NCBI RefSeq assembly: GCF_048892425.1
Contig: NZ_JBLZHU010000001.1
Coordinates: 186,001 to 250,000, forward strand
Origin: Pacificispira sp002696645
GTDB taxonomy: Bacteria > Pseudomonadota > Alphaproteobacteria > UBA8366 > Aestuariispiraceae
Direction: 5' to 3'
Length of the DNA: 64,000 nucleotides
The notes beneath the pieces are model-generated. The model did no database searches. It had not been told where the DNA came from and saw nothing but the letters and a program-made list of their open reading frames with translations. A program made the position numbers and the translations under genes. Of the stretch, positions 8,373 to 16,142 are shown piece by piece. Numbering within the stretch: the first letter of the stretch is position 1; each line of letters opens with the position of its first letter.

Positions 8373-8792
8373 TTATTTGATAAAAGTCAGGTCCCCTTTT
8401 GCCGTGGGTGTAATGTAGCTCAGACAGTTGGCCACAGGGCCATTGGCGTCCGCACAGGCCAGGACATCATTCAGCAACATCCGGCCCAGGGTCGGGCAGG
8501 CCATGTCGGCGATGTCGAAAATCTTCAGACCTGTCTTGCCGATGGGCAGTGGCGCAGTCTCAACTGCCAACCGCTTGGCGACAACGCCGTCTGTATCAAA
8601 CAGGACAAGATCCAGCTTCAACGTTTCCAACGCCCGCCCGCTTTCATTTCCAACGATCATATAAACGCGGCAGGCATCCCCTTTGGTTTCGGTCTTGTTC
8701 AATTCGACATGGATCGTCTGTTCTGCAGCATAGGCTGGGGTGTTGGCTAACATGGACACCGCAAGAAGCGCGGATGCGAGACTCTTTTTCAT
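8373..8792 (-). CDS. Fur-controlled secreted/periplasmic protein of unknown function
   Basis: A 139-residue protein with a clear signal peptide (1-22, MKKSLASALLAVSMLANTPA then YA). The mature part is about 115 residues with four cysteines, in DACRV, DMACP, VLACAD and VANCL, that could form two disulfides. I do not recognise a named family beyond small exported proteins that accompany TonB/PiuC loci. It converges with the PepSY gene, and a near-perfect Fur box lies 94 bp upstream of the start, so iron repression is well supported. The 5' half of the gene with its promoter is duplicated almost exactly near 11.6-11.9 kb. Confidence 0.8.
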   Translation of the reverse strand: MKKSLASALLAVSMLANTPAYAAEQTIHVELNKTETKGDACRVYMIVGNESGRALETLKLDLVLFDTDGVVAKRLAVETAPLPIGKTGLKIFDIADMACPTLGRMLLNDVLACADANGPVANCLSYITPTAKGDLTFIK

Positions 8793-8912
8793 TTCTTTTC
8801 CTTTCCGGCGATTTACACGCTGGCATTAAATTCGTGGTGATGTACCCGTCCCAATAAGGCTGGGATAAGGATCAGGCTGCACAATAATAATGATAATCAT
8901 TCTCAAATAAAG
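8634..8912. repeat. 279-bp direct repeat, copy 1
   Basis: Covers the first 53 codons of the secreted-protein gene, its ribosome-binding site, leader and Fur box. Copy 2 is at 11589-11867, same orientation, constant offset 2,955 bp with no gaps. I count three mismatches (98.9 percent). This copy is the intact parent because the gene continues normally to its stop. Confidence 0.95.
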
Positions 8913-9124
8913 TCTTTAAACAGAAAATACTTTTTCACATTGATCTGCGTCAGAATGCCTGAGCCGTGGGCATGCTGATTAGTGACATGCAGATTTATTG
9001 AAGCATTAGGGCAACTGGGTTTTCTGATATGCGTGCACTGAATTGCATGCTATTTCTTGCGATGAAATGGGAAGGTTATCCTCAATAATTGTTTAGATAA
9101 TGTTGTGAGTTGAATTTTATCGAT
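8793..9124. other. Intergenic region between secreted-protein gene and glycosyltransferase gene
   Basis: Contains the leader and Fur box of the minus-strand gene up to 8912. The remaining 210 bp are AT-rich with no recognisable gene. No clear promoter or transposon end was found at the repeat boundary 8912/8913. Confidence 0.6.
8886..8904. promoter_or_regulatory. Fur box, copy 1
   Basis: AATAATGATAATCATTCTC matches the 19-base Fur consensus GATAATGATAATCATTATC at 17 of 19 positions. It lies 94 bp before the start of the minus-strand secreted-protein gene. The dyad is nearly complete, so ferric uptake regulator binding is strongly expected. Confidence 0.88.
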
Positions 9125-11497
9125 ATGAATTCAGAATTGGATATTTGGGGACCTATGGACACAGGTAGACTAAAAATAAAACCGGCGTGGTTATTAGTAA
9201 CAATCGGGATCATAGCGTTTGCTAAGGTTGGGTTCATTCTTTCATTCCTGACGCAGAATCCGGAGTTTTCAGTAGTTGGGGATGCCGCAGATTACATTGA
9301 TCTTTCGCGGTTGATCGCACAGGAAAGTCCTGATTGGTACACATCAGACTACTTAATTCGGGCACCTGGTTATCCGGCATTTCTGGCTGGAATGCGGTTG
9401 CTGGGATTTGATCAGTCAATCCATTTTGTATTGGCCAATGTGGCGCTTGGTCTGGGCATGGCGTTGCTGGTTTTTGATATTGCGCGTCGCGCCGGACATT
9501 GGCGCATCGGGTGTGTTGCCGCCTTGATCATCAGTGTCGATCCAACACTTTTTTACTACCAGACGATGGTCTTAACAGAGACGCTTTTTGCGTTTCTGGT
9601 GACATTGATCCTTTGGATTCTGTGTGTCCCTTTGACGCTGGAATTGGGGAGCCGCAGAAAGCTGTTCCTATATGCCGTCGTATTAGGGGGGATTGCGGCC
9701 CTGGCGCTGACGGTTCGGCATGTCATGCTGATGTTTCCCGCAGTTCTCGCAGCTATTTTTCTAATTCATGCGCTTACCAAAACGATGCGGTGGCGAGAGG
9801 CTTTTCTGGTATTTGTGATCGCGACAGCCCCGTCTATCGGTGTTGCCACGGCCTGGAGCGCTTATAACCAGAAGGAATTGGGTATAGAGAGCGTCCGCTC
9901 AGTGGGGCAGCATCTGCATCTGTGGCGCGGCCCGTCAATTGTGTCGCGCGCAACAGGCCAGGATCGATGGGTTGTCCGGGCTGAGATGGAAGCTGCCATT
10001 CCCGAAGATATCCGAGATGATCCCGCAGCCCGTGACGCCTATCAACGCCAGGAATTCCTTAAAATCATTGCTCGGTATCCGGTGGCGTTTGTAACCGATG
10101 TCGCTGTCGGTGGTGCAAAGCTGTTACTCGCTCCGTCTCAAGGGCCATTGGAACGCTTTTTTGCGGATGAACTTGATGGTAATGCGGGAAACCTTGATTT
10201 CTTGGGGTTCAGTCAAGAAACCCGTACCCTGTGGGGAACCTATATAGCGAAGGTCCCTGGATTCTTTCTTGTGCTGATTTTTTCCAGTGCGTTGACTTTG
10301 TGTGTCGCGATGGGGACGATACTGGCACTTCTTCGCTTTCCCCGCTGGCCAAATGACATCAAGAGCTTTTTCTTCGTTCTGTTTATTGTGTCTGCGTATT
10401 TCATTGTGCTGTCATCCAGTGCCTCATTGGATTCCCGCTTTCGGACACCCTTCATCGCCGCCCTAGTGTTGCTGGCTACGTTTGGATGGTCCGCTCTCGG
10501 ACGCGATGTCCGGGACTGGTGGAGTCAAAGCAGCCCCCGCAAGGTCCTCATGATCGCTGTAACCATTCTGGGAAGCCGCAATTCGGTGGCGTATCAGATA
10601 ATCTTATTCAAGCTTCTTCGCATGGTATGTTTTCCGTTAGATTTCATTCTTTCATGGTTCAGTTGGCAAGGCCCCCGCGATGACAGGGCAGCGCGGCATC
10701 TTGGTCCGGTAATCGTCATCGGAAACCACCGCAGTGGGACAACAATCCTTGCTCAGGTGCTGCAAAACACCCTGCCCCTGGCGCCCATGGGAAATATGTC
10801 GATTCTGTTTCCAAACGCCCCGGTCGTCTACAGCCTGTTTCGGTTCGTAAAGGGCACGGTCGCGACGACCAGTAAGAACTTTTACGGCTTTTCTGCGGGC
10901 TTTTTTGGAATAAGCGATTGTTATGAGGTCTGGGACCGCTGGTTTGGTGTTGATCACAGCCATCCCAGAATGCCGGATGACAGGCATCGTGCTGCTGTTG
11001 ACATCCAGAATTACTTCTCCTGTCTGGCAGATGCAGCCAACACAGCGGTTCTCGCAAAGAATAACAGGGCGACATTATCAGCAGGAATGCTTGCCCTGGC
11101 TCTGCCTGAGGCAATTTTTGTTTATGTTGAGCGCGACCCCGACGCCGTGATTCGATCGGTTCTAACTGCAAACAAAGCATTCTACGGTGATGTGCGATTT
11201 ATTTGGGGATTACGCCCCACACCTGATTTCCCTCGCGTGGCCCCGGTTGGGAAAGCGCAGGAAACCGCTGCGGCACAGCAACGCGGTCTAGAGATAGCCA
11301 TCGCAGAACAACTTGCTCAGATCCCACCGCATCGTCTGGTCAAGATTTCCTTCGCCTCCCTGGTTGCGCAAGAGAAATCTGAGATTGAAACTGTGATTGC
11401 ACAGGTGGCGAAACATCTCAAAATTCCATATTCTCCCTCTGATCAAACTACGTTTCCCATCATCACCCCCGCAAATGAGAAAGCGGTGCAAAGTTAA
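9125..11497 (+). CDS. Fusion of GT-C membrane glycosyltransferase and sulfotransferase
   Basis: About 790 residues in one uninterrupted frame. Residues 1-470 look like a GT39/ArnT-type GT-C glycosyltransferase: an acidic DAADYIDLSR after the first helix, APGYPAFL, the VLTETLFAF motif, about nine membrane helices and a late DSRFRTPF. Residues 475-790 look like a cytoplasmic Sulfotransfer_3 domain: PAPS-binding loop GNHRSGTT at 533-540 and the second PAPS motif VERDPDAVIRS near 668-678. Such a protein could transfer a sugar from a polyprenyl carrier and sulfate an envelope glycan; this is inference. An in-frame ATG at 10550, preceded by AAGG, might give the sulfotransferase alone. ATG 9125 was taken; TTG 9110 and ATG 9155 are alternatives. 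It lies between 279-bp direct repeats. Confidence 0.82.
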   Translation: MNSELDIWGPMDTGRLKIKPAWLLVTIGIIAFAKVGFILSFLTQNPEFSVVGDAADYIDLSRLIAQESPDWYTSDYLIRAPGYPAFLAGMRLLGFDQSIHFVLANVALGLGMALLVFDIARRAGHWRIGCVAALIISVDPTLFYYQTMVLTETLFAFLVTLILWILCVPLTLELGSRRKLFLYAVVLGGIAALALTVRHVMLMFPAVLAAIFLIHALTKTMRWREAFLVFVIATAPSIGVATAWSAYNQKELGIESVRSVGQHLHLWRGPSIVSRATGQDRWVVRAEMEAAIPEDIRDDPAARDAYQRQEFLKIIARYPVAFVTDVAVGGAKLLLAPSQGPLERFFADELDGNAGNLDFLGFSQETRTLWGTYIAKVPGFFLVLIFSSALTLCVAMGTILALLRFPRWPNDIKSFFFVLFIVSAYFIVLSSSASLDSRFRTPFIAALVLLATFGWSALGRDVRDWWSQSSPRKVLMIAVTILGSRNSVAYQIILFKLLRMVCFPLDFILSWFSWQGPRDDRAARHLGPVIVIGNHRSGTTILAQVLQNTLPLAPMGNMSILFPNAPVVYSLFRFVKGTVATTSKNFYGFSAGFFGISDCYEVWDRWFGVDHSHPRMPDDRHRAAVDIQNYFSCLADAANTAVLAKNNRATLSAGMLALALPEAIFVYVERDPDAVIRSVLTANKAFYGDVRFIWGLRPTPDFPRVAPVGKAQETAAAQQRGLEIAIAEQLAQIPPHRLVKISFASLVAQEKSEIETVIAQVAKHLKIPYSPSDQTTFPIITPANEKAVQS

Positions 11498-11570
11498 CGG
11501 GCCTATCGGAAGGCACCAGATTGATGGTTCGGATGGGCTGCAAATACCAAAGAATTATCGCTGATTCTAT

Positions 11571-11747
11571 TCACCAACTGGCGCTGCGCCGCCCGCTTTC
11601 ATTTCCAACGATCATATAAACGCGGCAGGCATCCCCTTTGGTTTCGGTCTTGTTCAATTCGACATGGATCGTCTGTTCTGCAGCATAGGCTGGGGTGTTG
11701 GCTAACATGGACACCGCAAGAAGCGCGGATGCGAGACTCTTTTTCAT
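11571..11747 (-). pseudogene. Truncated copy of the Fur-controlled secreted-protein gene
   Basis: The first 53 codons are a copy of the gene at 8373-8792, including signal peptide, ribosome site and Fur box. The frame then runs through foreign bases and stops after RSASW, giving a possible 58-residue product with only one of the four cysteines. The foreign tail (part of 11572-11599) is identical to the 3' end of the mttB-like gene at 17065-17092. With intact promoter and start it could still be expressed, but as a remnant. Confidence 0.85.
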
Positions 11748-11867
11748 TTCTTTTCCTTTCCGGCGATTTACACGCTGGCTTTAAATTCGTGGTGATGTAC
11801 CCGTCCCAACAAGGCTGGGATAAGGATCAAGCTGCACAATAATAATGATAATCATTCTCAAATAAAG
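11589..11867. repeat. 279-bp direct repeat, copy 2
   Basis: Same orientation as copy 1 at 8634-8912. Differences are single bases at the positions matching 8833-8835 (cat versus ctt), the CCCAAT/CCCAAC site and CAGGCTG/CAAGCTG. It carries the truncated gene and a second Fur box. Its left edge runs into a 28-bp piece of the mttB-like 3' end through an 11-bp microhomology, CCGCCCGCTTT. Confidence 0.95.
11841..11859. promoter_or_regulatory. Fur box, copy 2
   Basis: Exact copy of the box at 8886-8904 (17 of 19 consensus bases), 94 bp upstream of the truncated secreted-protein gene. It may now act as an extra Fur site driving only a 58-residue remnant. Confidence 0.8.
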
Positions 11868-11939
11868 CTGTTTGCTGTAAAAAAATCGCGACTTTATGGA
11901 AGGAAGTGCTTGTGAATCTACCCGATGGTGAAAAATTGT

Positions 11940-12626
11940 TCAGGGGCGGCGCAGGGTTATACTCAATAATCCCAAAACCAACACGAAACCGGGCAACAGC
12001 ATGGTTTCTAACCCATATGCACGCTGAGACAGTGCGCCCAGGGCACAACCGACCGCAAAACTTAAAACCAGATACAGCATGCGAAATTTTGGGGAAGCAT
12101 TAGGCTTGGTAGTGTTGGGAGTCTCTTCACGTTTGCCGATCTTCAGCGTATAGGCCAATTCCAGCGCAATGCCGGTCACATTGCCGGTCATTACCGTAAA
12201 GGGCGCGCCCAGCCGACTATCAAGCCGATGGGCCGCGTTGAGCCAAGCCATCGCGACCACCAAGCCCATGGAGGCGATGGTATCGGGTATGGATGGGCTC
12301 AGACACGCGGCCCCAATCCCTGTGATCAGCAGGGCAGAAAGGAAGAGCAGGAGCAGAGTTTGACTGTCTTTGGAAAGGCGCCCGGAAACACCGCCTGCAA
12401 GCGCGGCAGAAAGGAAGAACAAGGGGAAGGAAATCAATTGCAGCACGGTTGAACTGCCATGTCCGACACTTTCCAACCCCGCAACAGTTGCACCCAACAG
12501 AACAAAGTTGCCTGTGACGTGGGCGACGAACAATCCACCCATATGCACGAAAACCGCCGTATCAATATAGCCCGACAGAAAGGCTAGAATTAAAGACAGA
12601 AGAAGATTTGCGCGGAAGGCGGGCAT
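11940..12626 (-). CDS. YoaK/DUF1275 family membrane protein
   Basis: A 228-residue integral membrane protein with about six hydrophobic segments. The N-terminus LAFLSGYIDTAVFVHMGGLFVAHVTGNFVLLG (residues 14-45) has the family pattern GxxDxxxF...G.FVAHVTGN of YoaK/DUF1275 proteins. Their transport or enzyme function is unknown. The gene is the last of a five-gene minus-strand unit; it begins 2 bp after the DoxX stop codon. Identification at family level is good; no substrate can be offered. Confidence 0.85.
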   Translation of the reverse strand: MPAFRANLLLSLILAFLSGYIDTAVFVHMGGLFVAHVTGNFVLLGATVAGLESVGHGSSTVLQLISFPLFFLSAALAGGVSGRLSKDSQTLLLLFLSALLITGIGAACLSPSIPDTIASMGLVVAMAWLNAAHRLDSRLGAPFTVMTGNVTGIALELAYTLKIGKREETPNTTKPNASPKFRMLYLVLSFAVGCALGALSQRAYGLETMLLPGFVLVLGLLSITLRRP

Positions 12627-12627
12627 A

Positions 12628-13050
12628 TCAGAGAATTTCCCTCATTCGGGCCAGGATGGCGGCAACCATCAGACCGCCAATTAACCCCATATGCTCCGTA
12701 AAGGTAATGAATTGACGTATGGTGTCTTCCGGTGGGGCGTTCCAGAAATTATGAGCGATCAAGGTTGCCAGGAAGCTGAAGACCCCCAAAGCACCCGCCC
12801 CCAACCAACCAAACCTGCCGATAATCAGAGACAGCGAGCCCAGCAATTGCACCAGAATTATCAGAGCCGTGATCAGCATTGGTGCTGGTAAACCCAGCCC
12901 TGCCGTTTCTGCCATGGCATCAGAGAAGGCGGTCAATTTGGCAATGCCGCTGGTCCAGTATGGACAGGTCAAAAGAACCAGGGCGACCCATCGCAGCACG
13001 TTGTTTTCCAACAGAGTATTGATTGCGGACGTTACCGAATAGGATGCCAT
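12628..13050 (-). CDS. DoxX family membrane protein
   Basis: About 140 residues with four membrane helices. The first helix carries LTCPYWTSGIAKLTAF, the DoxX-type pattern of a small residue followed by GIxKL, and the second has PMLITALIILVQLLGSLSLI. DoxX proteins are linked to quinone or thiosulfate redox chemistry in some organisms, but many, like this one, have no defined partner. The chosen ATG at 13050 lies one base after the amidohydrolase stop, so translation is probably coupled; an ATG at 13071 inside the upstream gene is the alternative. Confidence 0.85.
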   Translation of the reverse strand: MASYSVTSAINTLLENNVLRWVALVLLTCPYWTSGIAKLTAFSDAMAETAGLGLPAPMLITALIILVQLLGSLSLIIGRFGWLGAGALGVFSFLATLIAHNFWNAPPEDTIRQFITFTEHMGLIGGLMVAAILARMREIL

Positions 13051-13051
13051 G

Positions 13052-14917
13052 TCATACCGCCCAGCAGGCACATCCCAAGGCCCCCCAGAAGGATTTCAGG
13101 TCAGAAACGGGGGCGGATGCTGTCCAGGCCTGGGCATGATCATGACCATGTACGGCACAGCCAATGTCACAGCCACAGGACGTTGCGGCGGCCCGTTGCA
13201 CAGTGTTGGGAACGGATGCTTCCTTGTGATAACCCCCGAAGGAATTGACCGGTGACCAATCTGGCATGGCTTTGGGGGGCGGTGGTGCCAGGGGGCCGAA
13301 TTCTTCCGATCCCCAAACCACCCGCCCACCCAAGAGCGTCAGCACAGATGTCGTCTGGCGGATCTCATCGCCGGGAATAGAAAAGAAGTCCCGATCCAGA
13401 ACGGCCAAATCGGCCAGTTGTCCAATCTTGATTTGGCCCTTCTTGCCTATTTCGTTTGAAAACCAGGTGACCTTTTCTGTCCACATGCGTAAAGCCGTCT
13501 CGCGGTCCAGGCAATTTGCATCGGGATACAAACGCGTTCCCCCCAAGGTGCGCCCCGTCACCAGCCAGGACAGCGAAACCCATGGATCGTAAGACGCCAC
13601 ACGGGTTGCATCGGTTCCGGCTGAGACCTCCACGCCAGCATCCAAAATCGCCTTAAAGGGCGGTGTCGACTCAGCAGCGGTGGCACCATAACGCTCCACA
13701 AAATATTCGCCCTGATAGGCCATCCGGTGCTGAACAGCGACTCCTCCCCCCAGCGCCGCAACCCGATCAATGGAGCGCTTTGAAATTGTCTCGGCATGGT
13801 CAAAGAACCAATGGATTCCTTCCAGCGGAATATCCTTATCGACCTTTTCAAACACATCCAGGGCGCGGGAGATGGTTTCGTCATAGGTCGCATGCAAACG
13901 CCACGGCCATCGGTTCTGGGCTAGAATGCGGATAACATCTTCCAATTCCCCTTCCATTTCCGGGGCCATGTCCGGGCGGGGCATGCGAAAGTCTTCAAAA
14001 TCGGCGGCTGAGAAAACCAGCATTTCCCCAGCACCATTCAGACGGAAGTAATCATCGCCCTGTTGATATTTGTTCTCCTTGGTCCAGCGCAGGAAATCTT
14101 CCTTCTCTTCTTTTGCCTTCTGCGTGAACAGGTTATAGGCAATCCGCAAGGTTAGCTGACCCTCATCATGCAGTTGTTGGATAACCTTGTAGTCATCGGG
14201 GTAATTCTGAAACCCACCCCCGGCATCGATCACGGAGGTGACGCCAAGCCGGTTCAGGTCCCGCATGAAGTGGCGGGTTGAATTGACCTGATAGTCAAAC
14301 GGCAAAGTCGGTCCCCTCGCCAGGGTCGCATAAAGAATCCCTGCATTGGGGCTGGCGATCAGCAATCCTGTTGGATTGCCTGCGGCATCCCTCTGGATTT
14401 CCCCACCCGGCGGATTTGGTGTGTCCTTGGTATATCCGACAGCGCGTAAGGCGGCGGCGTTTAACAAGGCCCTGTCATATAGGTGCAGAATGAAGACCGG
14501 CGTATCGGGTGCGACCGCGTTGATTTCATCCAAGGTCGGCAACCGCTTTTCGGCAAATTGATGTTCACTGAAACCGCCAACGACCCGAACCCATTGCGGG
14601 GGTGGGGTGATGCTGACCTGATGGCGCAACATGCGCATGGCATCTGCCAAGCTGGGAACGCCATCCCAGCGCAGTTCCATGTTAAAATTCAGCCCCCCGC
14701 GGATGACATGAATATGATTGTCGCACAGGCCGGGAATGGCCCGACGGCCCGACAAATTGATGACCTTTGTGGATGGTCCAGCGCTGTTTAGGATTTCGGA
14801 TGCATCGCCGACGGCAGAAAAATATTTATCAGTAATTGCAACGGCTTCGGGCGCGGGATTTGCCGGGTCCAACGTCGCGAACTTGCCATTGATCAGGATC
14901 GTGTCAGGCGCTGTCAT
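13052..14917 (-). CDS. Amidohydrolase family 3 (YtcJ-like) with Cys/His-rich tail
   Basis: About 621 residues of the YtcJ/LAF3 type of metal-dependent amidohydrolase. The N-terminal beta sandwich (TILINGKFATLDP) leads to the metal motif DNHIHVIRGG near residue 80, followed by HATYDE, HWFFDHAE and GTDATR in the barrel, and the closing LADLAVLDRDFF segment. N-acyl or carbamate-type substrates are typical, but this one is unknown. The last 65 residues are an extension containing SCGCDIGCAVHGHDHAQAW, which could bind a metal. It sits in the middle of a unit with an isochorismatase-type hydrolase, a XapX protein and DoxX. The ATG at 14917 was preferred over TTG/ATG further upstream. Confidence 0.85.
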   Translation of the reverse strand: MTAPDTILINGKFATLDPANPAPEAVAITDKYFSAVGDASEILNSAGPSTKVINLSGRRAIPGLCDNHIHVIRGGLNFNMELRWDGVPSLADAMRMLRHQVSITPPPQWVRVVGGFSEHQFAEKRLPTLDEINAVAPDTPVFILHLYDRALLNAAALRAVGYTKDTPNPPGGEIQRDAAGNPTGLLIASPNAGILYATLARGPTLPFDYQVNSTRHFMRDLNRLGVTSVIDAGGGFQNYPDDYKVIQQLHDEGQLTLRIAYNLFTQKAKEEKEDFLRWTKENKYQQGDDYFRLNGAGEMLVFSAADFEDFRMPRPDMAPEMEGELEDVIRILAQNRWPWRLHATYDETISRALDVFEKVDKDIPLEGIHWFFDHAETISKRSIDRVAALGGGVAVQHRMAYQGEYFVERYGATAAESTPPFKAILDAGVEVSAGTDATRVASYDPWVSLSWLVTGRTLGGTRLYPDANCLDRETALRMWTEKVTWFSNEIGKKGQIKIGQLADLAVLDRDFFSIPGDEIRQTTSVLTLLGGRVVWGSEEFGPLAPPPPKAMPDWSPVNSFGGYHKEASVPNTVQRAAATSCGCDIGCAVHGHDHAQAWTASAPVSDLKSFWGALGCACWAV

Positions 14918-14946
14918 GTTTTCGTCCCTTAAAAACAGTGGATCAC

Positions 14947-15231
14947 TCAACCAACGGTCTTAGGCGGGTTTTGATCGTTCTTATCGGTTTCACCATGACG
15001 CTCGGGCAGGGCGCCGAACATATGATTGGCACAGGTTTCTTTGATGACTGAGAGGGATACTGTTTGCTCGCTGATCATTTTCTTGACCAGGGGTGGGATT
15101 TGTTCCCCAACCAAAATGCCCAACAGTCCAACCAGCGCCACAATCGGCGGTGCGGGAGAACGGACGTTCAACACCCCATAAATAATGCCAACCAATAGCC
15201 CAACGGCGATTGCGATGATATACATCTTCAT
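14947..15231 (-). CDS. XapX domain (DUF1427) protein
   Basis: A 94-residue protein with two N-terminal membrane segments (about 3-22 and 30-50). The core GIIYGVLNVRSPAPPIVALVGLLGILVGEQ (residues 15-44) is the XapX/DUF1427 signature: a short helix, a proline-rich turn and a second helix ending in GE. The C-terminal 40 residues are hydrophilic, with a single cysteine. It lies between hydrolase genes in one transcription direction. Function unknown; XapX was named from a xanthosine locus, but that does not transfer here. Confidence 0.85.
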   Translation of the reverse strand: MKMYIIAIAVGLLVGIIYGVLNVRSPAPPIVALVGLLGILVGEQIPPLVKKMISEQTVSLSVIKETCANHMFGALPERHGETDKNDQNPPKTVG

Positions 15232-15292
15232 GATGCCTCCAAAAGCCGCACAGCCAATGCTGCGCGGCTTGTTTCAAGGATAGGGGCGACGG

Positions 15293-15973
15293 TTACTTCG
15301 CGGGAACCGGTGCCAGTCGATCGCTGTGGGGGACCCGCTCCGGGGCCTTGTGAACCATGGTATAGGCATAATCGACGCCCATACCGTAGGCACCGGAATG
15401 TTCCTTCACCAGGTCCATAACGGCATCATAGGTATCCCGACGGGCCCAATCGCGCTGCCATTCCAGCAGGACCTGTTGCCACGTCACCGGCACAACGCCG
15501 GCTTGGACCATGCGATCCATAGAATATTTATGCGCATCGGCTGAAGTGCCGCCGGAGGCGTCCGCCACCATGTAGATCTCATATCCCCCTTCCAGCATCG
15601 CGGAGAAGGCGAAAGAGTTGTTGCACACTTCCGTCCACAGACCAGACACGACGACTTTCTTCTGGCCATTCGTTGCCAGGGCATCGCGCACCTTCTGATC
15701 ATCCCAGGAATTCATGGAGGTGCGTTCCAACAGAGGGGTCTCAGGAAAGACAGCTAAGAGTTCAGGATAGGTATGCCCAGAAAAGCTCTCTGTTTCGACG
15801 GTCGTAATGGTCGTTGGGATATTGAAAATCTTCGCAGCCTTCGCCAATCCAACCGTATTATTTTTAAGCACTTGGCGGTCAATCGATTGAACGCCGAAAG
15901 CCATTTGCGGTTGATGATCAATGAAGATGATTTGGCAATTGTGAGGGGTCAGCAATTCCAGCTTTTTGGTCAT
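15293..15973 (-). CDS. Isochorismatase-type cysteine hydrolase (YcaC-like)
   Basis: A 226-residue alpha/beta hydrolase of the isochorismatase fold. IIFIDHQPQMAFGV (residues 15-28) supplies the catalytic Asp, and VSGLWTEVCNNSFA (about 110-123) carries the nucleophilic Cys, with the preceding cis-peptide-type turn. Long C-terminal segment and HQPQM motif resemble YcaC-like hydrolases. Such enzymes cleave amides, often as ring-opened or ureido substrates. It is the first gene of the minus-strand unit and diverges from the AraC-type regulator gene, which probably controls it. Substrate unknown. Confidence 0.88.
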   Translation of the reverse strand: MTKKLELLTPHNCQIIFIDHQPQMAFGVQSIDRQVLKNNTVGLAKAAKIFNIPTTITTVETESFSGHTYPELLAVFPETPLLERTSMNSWDDQKVRDALATNGQKKVVVSGLWTEVCNNSFAFSAMLEGGYEIYMVADASGGTSADAHKYSMDRMVQAGVVPVTWQQVLLEWQRDWARRDTYDAVMDLVKEHSGAYGMGVDYAYTMVHKAPERVPHSDRLAPVPAK

Positions 15974-16142
15974 TATGCGCCATCCATTCGTCGGTTGGTG
16001 ATAGGGTCATTGTTTCCGACGAAGTCTTTACATACTTCCCAAACCATATCTTCTATAATTCCACGATTTGGTTTTGCACGATTTTGCTTTTTTGAGCTGA
16101 CTAGAATTTGTGACGGTTCTGGTACACGAAGAGCTTAACGGC

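Larger units (their letters stand above)
11498..11939. other. Intergenic rearranged region
   Basis: About 70 bp of unremarkable sequence, then a 28-bp mttB 3'-end scrap (11572-11599) and the second 279-bp repeat (11589-11867), then about 70 bp leading into the end of the YoaK-type gene. No transposase or inverted terminal repeat was seen. Confidence 0.7.

Noticed and set aside
8634..11867. Composite transposon or insertion sequence
   Set aside because: The repeats are parts of a cellular gene; no transposase, inverted terminal repeats or short target duplications were seen.
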